A stretch of DNA of 64,000 bases, from contig NZ_JAMTCI010000001.1 in assembly GCF_024171765.1 (NCBI RefSeq), positions 186,001-250,000 on the forward strand, given 5' to 3'. The position numbers and the translations under genes were made by a program. Numbering within the stretch: position 1 is the first letter of the stretch; each line of letters begins with the position of its first letter. The notes beneath the pieces were generated by a model. It ran no database searches. It was not told the DNA's origin and worked only from the letters and a program-made list of their open reading frames with translations. Source of the DNA: Williamsia deligens. Lineage in GTDB: Bacteria; Actinomycetota; Actinomycetes; Mycobacteriales; Mycobacteriaceae. This document shows positions 17,656 through 25,269 of the stretch, piece by piece.

Positions 17656-19050
17656 ATGACCACCGTCGACGCGCCCGTGCCCACGGTCGCCGCCCGACTG
17701 GACCGCCTGCCGGTGGTGCGCGCGCATCGCATCGCCACCGCGGTGATCGGGCTCGGCCTGTTCTTCGATCTCTACGAGAACTTCCTCGCAGCCACCATCT
17801 CCGGCGTCCTGCGGTCGGAACTGTCACTGGACCGCACCGGGCTGAACCTGCTCCTCGGATCGGCGTTCATCGGACAGTTCCTCGGCGCCGCCGTGATGGG
17901 TCGCTACGCCGACCGCGTCGGGAGACGGCGGGCGTTCATGATCAACCTCGCCGTCTACTCGTTCTTCTCGCTGCTGGGCGCCTTCTCCCCCAACGCGGCG
18001 TTCCTGGTGGTGACGAGGTTCATCGCGGGTGTGGGCATCGGTGCCGAGTTCGCCCTCGCCGACTCCTACCTCTCCGACCTGCTGCCCAAGAACGCCCGCG
18101 GACGGATGATCTCGTGGGCCTACACCGTCGCGTTCTTCGGCGTCCCGGTGGTCGGGCTGCTCGCGCGCTGGCTGGTCCCGCTGCAGCCGTTCGGCGTCGA
18201 CGGTTGGCGGTGGCTGTTCGTGCTCGGCGGTCTCGGCTCGTTCGCGGTGTGGGTGGTACGCCGTGGACTGCCCGAGTCACCCCGCTGGTTGGAGGCGCAG
18301 GGCCGCCACGACGAGGCCGACGCGATCTGTCGGCGCTTCGAGGACCAGGCGATCGCCGCGGGACACCAGCTCGCCGAACCCGACCGCACCCTGGTGGTCA
18401 CCCCGACCCGCGCTGTCGGTGTGCGGGCGTTGTTCCGGCCGCCGCTGACACGTCGCACCACGATGCTGTGGATCCTGTCGGTGCTGGAGGTGTTCGGCTA
18501 CTACGGTTTCGGCACCCTCGCCCCGATCGTTCTGCTGGACAAGGGCTTCGACCTGGTGACGTCCCTGGGGTTCCTGGCCGCGACCTACTTCGGCTACCCG
18601 CTCGGCTCGATCCTCGCCGTGCCCATCGTGGAACGCATCGAACGGAAGTGGCTGGTGATCGGCTCCGCCGGGGCGATGGCGGCGTTCGGACTCTGGTTCG
18701 GGTTCGCCGGGGCCGCGTGGGCGATCGTCGTCTCCGGGGTGCTGTACACGATGGCGAGCAACCTGTTCTCCAACGCGTACCACGTGTATCTCGCCGACTC
18801 GTACCCGACGGCGATCCGCGGCACCGCGGCCGGTGCCGCGTACTCGCTGTCGAAACTGACGACCGGCGTGCTGCCGTTCATCCTGCTGCCGTTCCTCGAC
18901 GCGAACGGTGCGGGCCCGGTGTTCGCGCTCGTCGCCGCGGTGATGCTCGCGCTGATGGTGAACGTCGGGGTGCTCGGACACCGCAGCACAGGGCTCTCGG
19001 CCGACGCGGCGGTCATCGACAGTCGCCATCCGCCCACTCGACGCGATTAG
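17656..19050 (+). CDS. MFS transporter (sugar/metabolite porter type)
   Basis: A 464-aa twelve-segment major facilitator. Segment 1 reads LGLFFDLYENFL, loop 2-3 carries MGRYADRVGRRRAF, segment 4-5 FIAGVGIGAEFALADSYLSDLLP, and the central loop PESPRWLEAQGRHDEAD matches the PESPRWL signature of sugar-porter-like and metabolite/H+ symporters. Substrate unknown. The last six codons (PPTRRD) and the TAG stop are encoded inside the first 21-bp unit of dyad repeat array B, so the array has intruded on, or replaced, the original end of the gene. Confidence 0.9.
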   Translation: MTTVDAPVPTVAARLDRLPVVRAHRIATAVIGLGLFFDLYENFLAATISGVLRSELSLDRTGLNLLLGSAFIGQFLGAAVMGRYADRVGRRRAFMINLAVYSFFSLLGAFSPNAAFLVVTRFIAGVGIGAEFALADSYLSDLLPKNARGRMISWAYTVAFFGVPVVGLLARWLVPLQPFGVDGWRWLFVLGGLGSFAVWVVRRGLPESPRWLEAQGRHDEADAICRRFEDQAIAAGHQLAEPDRTLVVTPTRAVGVRALFRPPLTRRTTMLWILSVLEVFGYYGFGTLAPIVLLDKGFDLVTSLGFLAATYFGYPLGSILAVPIVERIERKWLVIGSAGAMAAFGLWFGFAGAAWAIVVSGVLYTMASNLFSNAYHVYLADSYPTAIRGTAAGAAYSLSKLTTGVLPFILLPFLDANGAGPVFALVAAVMLALMVNVGVLGHRSTGLSADAAVIDSRHPPTRRD

Positions 19051-19157
19051 CCGCCCACTCGACGCCCTGACCCCGTCGACTGGGCGGTTAAGAACGTCGA
19101 GTGGGCGGTTGGAGACGTCGAGTGGGCGGGTGGAGACGTCGAGTGGGCGGGTGCGAC
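19031..19157. repeat. 21-bp dyad repeat array, locus B (2 inverted + 4 forward units)
   Basis: Units start at 19031, 19052 (22 bp), 19074, 19095, 19116 and 19137. The first two are in the reverse orientation (CGCCCACTCGACG core), the last four forward (CGTCGAGTGGGCGG core), so the blocks point outward, opposite to loci A and C. The first unit supplies the last codons and stop of the upstream MFS gene. The next gene downstream is on the same strand, so this copy is not strictly between convergent genes. Confidence 0.9.
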
Positions 19158-19287
19158 TTGCCCCGGGCTCATTGCGGGACGCGGACGCGGTCGGGATGCT
19201 GGAGGTATCGAACCTTTCCATGACGCCCCCGCCGACGACGATCCCCGCCCGGATCGTGGGTCGACGCTGCGCTCGGCGGGGATCTAC

Positions 19288-19563
19288 GTGGTGTCGGTGT
19301 TCTCCTTCGCCATCGCGTTCCTCGTCGTCGGGGCCGCTCTCTACGACCCCGTGCCCCTGTGGGTGCTCATCGTCTTCCCGCTGCTGGTGTTCGCGGGCGC
19401 CGTCGGCGCACTGTGGTGGACGTTCCGGATCTGGCAGGCCGAGCGGTCCGCGGCCATGACCCCGCGCGGACGCTGGCAGGTCTGGCAGGGCGCCGGCTGG
19501 CTGCTGTTGGCGATGTTCCTGCTGTCACTCGGTGGCACCGGCGGCGCGCTCATGGACCGCTGA
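19288..19563 (+). CDS. small two-to-three-segment membrane protein
   Basis: A 91-aa product with hydrophobic segments at about residues 2-20, 24-48 and 68-84 and an amphipathic linker RIWQAERSAAMTPRGRW. No family recognised. The GTG at 19288 has GGGGAT 5 nt upstream; no in-frame start exists for at least 100 bp before it, so the N-terminus may be slightly wrong, and an ATG at 19220 belongs to another frame. Its last 39 bp overlap the convergent MocR gene. The dyad repeat array B lies just upstream. Confidence 0.55.
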   Translation: MVSVFSFAIAFLVVGAALYDPVPLWVLIVFPLLVFAGAVGALWWTFRIWQAERSAAMTPRGRWQVWQGAGWLLLAMFLLSLGGTGGALMDR

Positions 19564-20958
19564 TCCCCCGACGACCCGCTCGATGATGCGTGCCGCCTCG
19601 GGGAACTGCGCGGGGTCCGCCCACCCGTAGTTGAGGCGCAGGTGCGGCCCGGGCACCGACGCCGGGAACCACTCGTCGCCGGGCGACACGGCGACGCCCT
19701 CGGCCAGGCAGCGGGCTGCGACCCCCTGCGCGTCCAGATCCTGCGGCAGCCGCGCCCACAGGTTCAGTCCACCGTCGGGAACCGACGCGACGGTCAACGA
19801 CGGTGCATGCGCCGACACGGCTGCGGCGAGCGCGTCGCGACGGACCCGGAGTTCGCGACGCAGCCGCGCGAGATGTGTCTGCCACGACGGCCGCGTCACC
19901 ACGTCGAGAGCAGCGTGCTGCAGCACCGGTGAGACGTAGAGGTCGCTCGAGGCGAGTGCGCCGGCGATCCGGTCGCGCACCGGCCCCCGTGCGATCACCG
20001 CACCCACCCGCAGGGCGAGCGATGCACTCTTCGTCAGGGAGCGGATGTAGACGACGTGGCCGTCGGGGTCGTCGGCCACCAGCGGTGGGCGCGGTTCGGC
20101 GATCGCCAGGTCCCGCGCCCAGTCGTCCTCGACGAGGAACACCCCACGGTCGGCGGCGACCCGCATGATCGCGGCACGCTCCTCCGGGAGCCAGTGCGCG
20201 CCCGTGGGGTTCGCGAACGTCGGCTGGACGTAGGCGATGCGTGCACCCGACGCCCGCAGGGCCTCGTCCATGTCCGCGACGCGCGGTGCTCCGGCACCTC
20301 GTGCGACGGGGACGATGACCAGCCCTGCCTGGCGGGCCGCGGAGATCGCACCCCAGTACGTCGGCGACTCCATGACGACCGCCTCACCGGGCGCGGCCAG
20401 CGCACGGAAGACCGCCGACAGGGCCGCCTGTCCGCCTGCGGTCACCACGACGTCGGTCGGGCGCGGTGCCGCCGACGCCAATCCGGGTGCGGCCTCCCGC
20501 GCGAACCACGCACGCAGGTCGGCCACGCCGACGAGAGGTGGCCGGTCCCAGGGGTTCTCGCGGATCGCGCGCTGCAGTGCCGACCGCACCTCACGCAACG
20601 GCACCAGGTCCGGTGACGGGTAGCCGCTGTGGAGCGCGATCGTGCCCGGCCCCACATCCCGCAGCGTCGATCCGACAGGTGTCGGACCCGTACGGTCGGG
20701 TCCGAGGCTGGTGGTCTGCCAGTCCACGTCGCCCGCGCCCCTGGCCGAGGGGGATCGCAGGACGAAATTGCCGACGCCGGGCCGTGTCTCGACGAGACCG
20801 GATGCGACGAGCCGACCGATCGCCTTCTGCACCGTCACCGGTCCGGCCCCGAACCGCTGGGCGAGCGACCGGGTGGACGGCAGTCGCGACCCCGGGGCCG
20901 CCTCGGACAGCTCGCGGCGGAGCTGCTCAGAGATGGCCGCACTGCTATCGTCGAACAT
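19525..20958 (-). CDS. MocR/PdxR-type regulator (GntR HTH + aminotransferase fold)
   Basis: A 477-aa fusion: winged helix-turn-helix at residues 1-70 (SRLPSTRSLAQRFGAGPVTVQKAIGRL) and a fold-type I PLP aminotransferase domain. PLP-binding features are visible, including VTAGGQAALSAVF, FANPTGAHW, and the Schiff-base Lys in IRSLTKSASLALRVG. Such regulators sense PLP or amino compounds. It diverges from an EamA exporter whose ATG overlaps its own (CATG, 20956-20959), so control of that exporter is very likely. ATG 20958 begins MFDDSSAAISEQ, the usual MocR start. A possible -10 (TATTGT on this strand) lies 8 nt upstream. Confidence 0.92.
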   Translation of the reverse strand: MFDDSSAAISEQLRRELSEAAPGSRLPSTRSLAQRFGAGPVTVQKAIGRLVASGLVETRPGVGNFVLRSPSARGAGDVDWQTTSLGPDRTGPTPVGSTLRDVGPGTIALHSGYPSPDLVPLREVRSALQRAIRENPWDRPPLVGVADLRAWFAREAAPGLASAAPRPTDVVVTAGGQAALSAVFRALAAPGEAVVMESPTYWGAISAARQAGLVIVPVARGAGAPRVADMDEALRASGARIAYVQPTFANPTGAHWLPEERAAIMRVAADRGVFLVEDDWARDLAIAEPRPPLVADDPDGHVVYIRSLTKSASLALRVGAVIARGPVRDRIAGALASSDLYVSPVLQHAALDVVTRPSWQTHLARLRRELRVRRDALAAAVSAHAPSLTVASVPDGGLNLWARLPQDLDAQGVAARCLAEGVAVSPGDEWFPASVPGPHLRLNYGWADPAQFPEAARIIERVVGGSAVHERAAGATE

Positions 20959-20984
20959 GAGATACGACAATAGCGCTATCGCCG
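20944..20984. promoter_or_regulatory. shared operator/promoter between MocR and EamA genes
   Basis: GCTATCGTC (20944-20952) faces GACAATAGC (20966-20974) as an 8-of-9 inverted repeat, and ATAGCGCTAT (20970-20979) is a perfect palindrome. The two start codons sit inside this block. -10-like boxes TATCGT (plus, 20946-20951) and TATTGT (minus, 20967-20972) point outward on opposite strands. A MocR binding site here would block both genes. The boxes are short, so the reading is tentative. Confidence 0.5.
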
Positions 20985-21943
20985 GTGCGGCCGCACCGCT
21001 ACCGGCGCGCTCCGGCCTGGCGATCGGGTCGGTCGGAGTGCTGGCCTTCTCGTTCACGGTGCCCATGACACGCATCGCCGTGGCCGATCTCGATCCGCTG
21101 GTCGTCGGCATCGGCCGGGCCGTCGTCGCCGGGGTGCTCGCTGCCGCCGTGCTCGCCGCTGTCCGGCCCCGGCGTCCCCGAGGCGTCCAGTGGGCGCGTC
21201 TCGCGGCGGTCGCCGGCGGCGTCGTCGTCGGGTTCCCCGTGCTCACCTCGATGGCGCTGACCACGACGACGGCCGCGCACTCGGCTGTCGTGATCGGTCT
21301 CCTGCCTGCGGCGACGGCGGTCGCCGCGGTGGCGCGGACCCGCGAGAGTCCCCCGGCCCGGTTCTGGTGGTTCGCGGCGCTCGGCGCACTGGCGGTCGGT
21401 GTGTTCTCGGCGGCGGGGCGGGGCTCGTTCGGTACACCGCATGTCGGTGACCTCCTGCTGGTGGCCGCCGTCGTCGCCGGCGCGATCGGGTACGCGGAGG
21501 GCGGACTTCTCGCCCGCGAGCTCGGCGCGTGGCAGACCATCAGTTGGGCGTTGCTGCTCGCCCTGCCCGTGACCGCAGCGGTGACGTGCACGGTGGTCCT
21601 GCGGTCCGCGCCGCACGCGGGCGGCACGGGGTGGGCGGCGTTCGCCTACCTGTCCGGCGTCAGCATGTTCCTGGGCTTCTTCGCCTGGTACCGCGGGCTG
21701 GCGATCGGCCCGATGACCACGGTGAGCCAGATCCAGCTCGTCCAGCCGGTGCTGTCGGTGCTGTGGTCCGTCGCCCTCCTCGGCGAGCACCTCACCTGGG
21801 CCCTGACGCTCGGTGCCGCGGCGATCATCGCGGTCGCCGCGTGTGCCGTGCGCAGCCGCCCGACTACTGGACCGGCGAGTCCGGTGGCGCCACACCGAAG
21901 TGCGGGGCCTGCTCGATCGACGCCACACCGCGTATCGAACTGA
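20957..21943 (+). CDS. EamA-domain drug/metabolite exporter
   Basis: A 328-aa DMT-superfamily protein with ten membrane segments in two EamA repeats (FSFTVPMTRIAVADLDP in the first; the second has FFAWYRGLAIGPMTTVSQIQLVQPVLSVLWS). Likely exports amino acids or related metabolites. Its ATG overlaps the divergent MocR start. The last 27 residues (from about PTTGPASPV) are hydrophilic and lie antisense to the I9-like gene; this 80-bp convergent overlap suggests the original stop was lost. A start further inside, near ARSGLAIG, is also possible. Confidence 0.85.
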   Translation: MRYDNSAIAGAAAPLPARSGLAIGSVGVLAFSFTVPMTRIAVADLDPLVVGIGRAVVAGVLAAAVLAAVRPRRPRGVQWARLAAVAGGVVVGFPVLTSMALTTTTAAHSAVVIGLLPAATAVAAVARTRESPPARFWWFAALGALAVGVFSAAGRGSFGTPHVGDLLLVAAVVAGAIGYAEGGLLARELGAWQTISWALLLALPVTAAVTCTVVLRSAPHAGGTGWAAFAYLSGVSMFLGFFAWYRGLAIGPMTTVSQIQLVQPVLSVLWSVALLGEHLTWALTLGAAAIIAVAACAVRSRPTTGPASPVAPHRSAGPARSTPHRVSN

Positions 21944-22097
21944 GCGGACCGCGCACGTCGTCGGCGACGGTGCCGGAGATGATGCCGATCGCGGCGTGCA
22001 CGGCCGTCACGTGGACGCCGACCGCGCGGACGGACGCGACCACGTCGTCGAGAGCGGCGAGGTGGTCGTCGTCGACGGTGATCGTGACGTCAGCCAT
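21864..22097 (-). CDS. I9-propeptide-like small protein downstream of subtilase
   Basis: A 77-aa cytosolic protein, MADVTITVDDDHLAALDDVV at the start and VASIEQAPHFGVAPPDSPVQ at the end. The strand order and the final G-VASIE motif resemble inhibitor-I9 propeptides of subtilases (the VxxVE element that ends the propeptide), here as a free-standing gene. It lies 41 bp downstream of a subtilase gene on the same strand, so it may act as a separate folding helper or inhibitor of that protease. That role is inference from motif and context; no family assignment is certain. Its 3' end overlaps the convergent EamA gene by 80 bp. Confidence 0.65.
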   Translation of the reverse strand: MADVTITVDDDHLAALDDVVASVRAVGVHVTAVHAAIGIISGTVADDVRGPLSSIRGVASIEQAPHFGVAPPDSPVQ

Positions 22098-22138
22098 GGC
22101 GGCCGATCCTACGCCCGCGACAGCGACTCGTCCGCAGG

Positions 22139-23506
22139 TCAGCGCGGCGCCTGAACCAGACCCGCGCCGACATCGGACGCGGGCACATCGAGCCGACGGG
22201 CCTGCTGGGTGAGGGTGGTCCACAGGTCGCGGCCCCGCCGGCCGGTGGTCTGCGCCCAGAGAGCCGCGATCCCCGCCACGTGCGGTGTGGCCATCGACGT
22301 CCCACTGATGGTGGTGTACCGGCTCGCGCCGTCACCCTCCGAGGACCCGGGCGGGAAGACCGGCCACGACGAGTACACGTCGACGCCCGGGCCCGCGAAG
22401 TCGACGTTGCCGCCCTCGACGTCGGTACTGCGGGCGGAGAACGGCGCGATCGCCGAACGCTGGTCCGTCGCGGCCACCGCAGCGATCGACGGACTGTTCG
22501 CCGGCACCCCGACGAACCCCGGGTCGGCGGGACGGTTCGCGTTGTTGCCCGCCGCAGCGACGATCAGCGTCCCCGCCGCGAGTGCGCGCCGACCGACCGT
22601 CTCGTAGGCGGTGGACACCGCGCGGACATCGGCACCGAGCGACATGGACACGATGTCGACGCGGTTGGTCAGTGCCCAGTTGAGCCCCGCGAGGATGCCC
22701 TCGTCCGCGCCGCTGCCGTCGTCGCCGAGGACCTTGCCGACGAACACCGCCGCCTCGTACGCGATGCCGTACCGCCGGCCGGCGGTGGGGGCCTTCGGTC
22801 CGCACGACGTTCCGACGCAATGGGTTCCGTGACCGTGACCGTCCTGTGCGGTCGTCACCCCGTCGACGAATGCGGCCGAGGTGATCTCCCGGCCCGCGAA
22901 GTCGGGATGCGTGAGATCGAGACCGGTGTCGAGCACGGCGACGCGCACACCGGCGCCGGTGGCCGTCGTGGTCGAGACGCCGGTGGCGATGAGGCCCCAC
23001 GTGAACGCGTCGGTGTCGGCGACAGGCGCGGCGGCACGGACCGAGGCCGCGCCGGCGCCGAGTCGGGCGACGAGATCGGCGACGCCGTCGGCGTATCCGC
23101 GCAGGTACTCCGAGCGATCCGGCGTGGGCGGCACCCCCGGTGCGCTCAGGATCCGGTGCACGCGTTCAGGTTCCACGGCGAGGATGTCGCCGTCGGACGA
23201 GCACTGTGCGGCCAGCGCGGACGCCTGGTCGTCGTCGGCCGCGACGACCGCGATGCCGAGGTCGGCGAAGACGGTCGCCTGTGCTCGCCGGGTCTGGGAG
23301 GGGTCGACGACGCGGTCACGGAAATCCGCGGTGGACGCGACGTCGGTGAGTCCGGCGACGCGGCGCAGCACGTCCGCGTATCCCCCCGCGCTCGTCGCGT
23401 CCCCGAAGACCACCAGTCGGCGTCCTGTCGTCCCCTGCTGTCCGGTCCCCCGCTGTCCGGTCCCCTGCTGTCCGATCCCCTGCTGTCCGTTCGATGTCCC
23501 GATCAT
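22139..23506 (-). CDS. S8 subtilisin-like serine protease without signal peptide
   Basis: A 455-aa subtilase. Catalytic Asp193 (VAVLDTGLDLTHPDF), His226 (DGHGHGTHCVGT) and Ser404 (ISGTSMATPHVAG) are in order, with the oxyanion Asn in AAAGNN. The N-terminus has no signal peptide: residues 7-30 are a Gln/Gly/Thr-rich repeat encoded by about four copies of a 15-bp DNA repeat (23425-23490). Residues 30-120 resemble a diverged I9 prodomain (IAVVAADDD, DILAVEPERV). ATG 23506 follows GGGAGG by 6 nt. The product is probably intracellular or exported by another route. A free I9-like gene follows. Confidence 0.9.
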   Translation of the reverse strand: MIGTSNGQQGIGQQGTGQRGTGQQGTTGRRLVVFGDATSAGGYADVLRRVAGLTDVASTADFRDRVVDPSQTRRAQATVFADLGIAVVAADDDQASALAAQCSSDGDILAVEPERVHRILSAPGVPPTPDRSEYLRGYADGVADLVARLGAGAASVRAAAPVADTDAFTWGLIATGVSTTTATGAGVRVAVLDTGLDLTHPDFAGREITSAAFVDGVTTAQDGHGHGTHCVGTSCGPKAPTAGRRYGIAYEAAVFVGKVLGDDGSGADEGILAGLNWALTNRVDIVSMSLGADVRAVSTAYETVGRRALAAGTLIVAAAGNNANRPADPGFVGVPANSPSIAAVAATDQRSAIAPFSARSTDVEGGNVDFAGPGVDVYSSWPVFPPGSSEGDGASRYTTISGTSMATPHVAGIAALWAQTTGRRGRDLWTTLTQQARRLDVPASDVGAGLVQAPR

Positions 23507-23603
23507 CGATGCCTCCCATGCTCGTGTTCGCACACCGTAATGCGAGCCTGCGACAGCGTCCGGGCGCCGACGCACGGTGGGCGCCGCCGATATCGGGCGC
23601 GGT

Positions 23604-24068
23604 TCAGACCCCGTAGAGGTCGGCGACCCTGCGCAGCAGCGGCTCCTGTGCGGGCAGGATCTTGCGGCCGGCGGTGGGCATGTCGAACCACTCGACGCGG
23701 TCGATCTCGGGGAACTCCCGCATCGTGCCGGATCCCCGCGGCCACTCCATGGTGAAGGTGTTGCTGACCGACGTCGCGGGATCGACGTCCGTCTCGATCA
23801 CGTACGCCGTGACGATCTTCCCGCTCTTCTGGGTGATGTCACCGATCGGCTGCAGTGCGCCGGCATCGACGGCGACACCGACCTCCTCGGCGAACTCGCG
23901 GGCGGCGGCGTCTCGCGGGTCCTCATCGGTGCACTCCCCCTTGGGGATCGACCAGGCGCCGTCGTCACGTCGGGCCCAGAGGGGGCCACCGGGGTGGGCG
24001 AGCAGGACCTCGATCGTGCCGGCGCCGGCGCGGCGCACGGCGATCACGCCGGCGCTACGGCGTGGCAA
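23604..24068 (-). CDS. NUDIX hydrolase
   Basis: A 154-aa NUDIX protein. The box reads GECTDEDPRDAAAREFAEEVGV, one residue shorter than the canonical spacing before the first Glu but with the essential REFAEE core. The lead-in SAGVIAVRR, HPGGPLWARRDDGAWSIPKGE and the tail YGV match a subgroup of small cytosolic pyrophosphohydrolases related to MutT and diadenosine polyphosphatases. TTG 24068 is chosen because the family starts right there (MPRRSAG); it overlaps the end of the small membrane gene by 14 bp. Substrate unknown. Confidence 0.88.
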   Translation of the reverse strand: MPRRSAGVIAVRRAGAGTIEVLLAHPGGPLWARRDDGAWSIPKGECTDEDPRDAAAREFAEEVGVAVDAGALQPIGDITQKSGKIVTAYVIETDVDPATSVSNTFTMEWPRGSGTMREFPEIDRVEWFDMPTAGRKILPAQEPLLRRVADLYGV

Positions 24069-24210
24069 CGCTGCGGATCTCGGGTGCGACGTGTGCTGCG
24101 CGGCGGCGTTCGACCTCACCCCGATGGATGGCGGCACCGATGGTCAGGGCGGTGATGGCCGCGACCGCGAGCCACCCCACCACTGCTATGACGACGATCA
24201 CAGCGACCAT
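24055..24210 (-). CDS. small single-pass membrane protein
   Basis: A 51-aa product: a hydrophobic segment of about 30 residues from MVAVIVVIAVVGWLAV, then a basic tail (HRGEVERRR). No family recognised. Start ATG 24210; a GTG at 24243 would add 11 polar residues. Its stop overlaps the TTG start region of the NUDIX gene, so the two are probably translationally coupled. Coding status rests on the intact frame, the clear membrane segment and this overlap. Confidence 0.5.
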   Translation of the reverse strand: MVAVIVVIAVVGWLAVAAITALTIGAAIHRGEVERRRAAHVAPEIRSVATP

Positions 24211-24267
24211 GCCAGCATCGTGACCTGCGGCCGGTCCACACACAAGGGGACAGGGGTCCCGCGTTGG

Positions 24268-25185
24268 TCACGACTTGCTCACGATGTCCGCGACGTGATC
24301 GGCCACAGTCGCGAGATCGGGATACGCCGCGTGGGTCCCCGTCGTGCGGACGGCCAGCGATCCGGCCGTGACGGCCCACCTCACGGCGTCCCGGAGATCC
24401 TCACCGACGGCCAGCCGGGCGGCGAGCACCCCGACGAGAGCGTCTCCCGCACCGGTGGAGTCGACCACGTCGACGCGCGGCGGGCTCACCTCGCCCGTGT
24501 CGTCGCCGGTCACCCAGACCGCTCCGCGCGCACCGAGGGTGACGACGACGCTGCGAGCACCCCGCCGCGTCATCGCCGCCGCGGCCGCACGTGCGTCACC
24601 GATGCCGTCGACGGATCGACCGGCGAGGACGGCGAGTTCGTGTTCGTTCACCACCAGGGGGTCACATCGGGCGACGAGCGTGGCGTCGAGCGCGCCGGCG
24701 GGTGCGGCGTTCACGATCAGTCGGCCCGTGCAGGCGTCGGCGGCGGCCGCCGTGACCGCCGTCGGGACCTCCATCTGACAGACCACCACCGCCGCCTCGG
24801 ACACCACGGATCGTTCGGTGTCGTCGAGGTCGTCCCACGCCTCGTTCGCGCCGGGGTCGAGCACGATGGTGTTCTCGCCGTCGGCCACCTGGATGAAGGC
24901 GGTGCCCGTGCGTGCGTCGGCCACGGTCCGCAACCCGGTCACGTCGACACCCTCGCGGTCCAGTGCCGCGCGGGCGTCGCTCCCGTCGGGTCCCTCGCCC
25001 ACGCGACCGATGAACGCCACCGCCTCGTGGACTCGCCGCGCGGCGACCGCCTGGTTGGCACCCTTGCCGCCGACGTTGCGACGGACACCCGCCGCGCGCA
25101 GCGTCTCCCCCGGTCGCGGGAACCGGTCGAGCTCGGCGACCACGTCGACGTTGACCGATCCCACCACCACCACGGCTGCCTGCAC
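24268..25185 (-). CDS. rbsK: ribokinase
   Basis: A 305-aa PfkB-family sugar kinase that phosphorylates D-ribose to ribose 5-phosphate. The substrate signature VGGKGANQAVAARR (near residues 38-51), GRVGEGPDGS, NAAPAG, VNEHELAVLAG and the catalytic DSTGAGDALVGVLAARL with the base Asp are all present. The GGKGANQA form of the first signature favours ribokinase over fructokinase or adenosine kinase. There is no ribose transporter or regulator next to it, so it may be a salvage enzyme for nucleosides. Start GTG 25185. Confidence 0.92.
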   Translation of the reverse strand: MQAAVVVVGSVNVDVVAELDRFPRPGETLRAAGVRRNVGGKGANQAVAARRVHEAVAFIGRVGEGPDGSDARAALDREGVDVTGLRTVADARTGTAFIQVADGENTIVLDPGANEAWDDLDDTERSVVSEAAVVVCQMEVPTAVTAAAADACTGRLIVNAAPAGALDATLVARCDPLVVNEHELAVLAGRSVDGIGDARAAAAAMTRRGARSVVVTLGARGAVWVTGDDTGEVSPPRVDVVDSTGAGDALVGVLAARLAVGEDLRDAVRWAVTAGSLAVRTTGTHAAYPDLATVADHVADIVSKS

Positions 25186-25269
25186 GGTCCCGATGATGCC
25201 GGACGGCCGCGGGGTCCCCGGTGGGTATGGTCGGGAGGCATCACAGGAGCCCGGCAGCGGAGGTCAATC

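Noticed and set aside
22280-23755. 491-aa plus-strand ORF
   Set aside because: It is Arg-rich with no recognisable motif and is antisense to the subtilase, which has all catalytic motifs.
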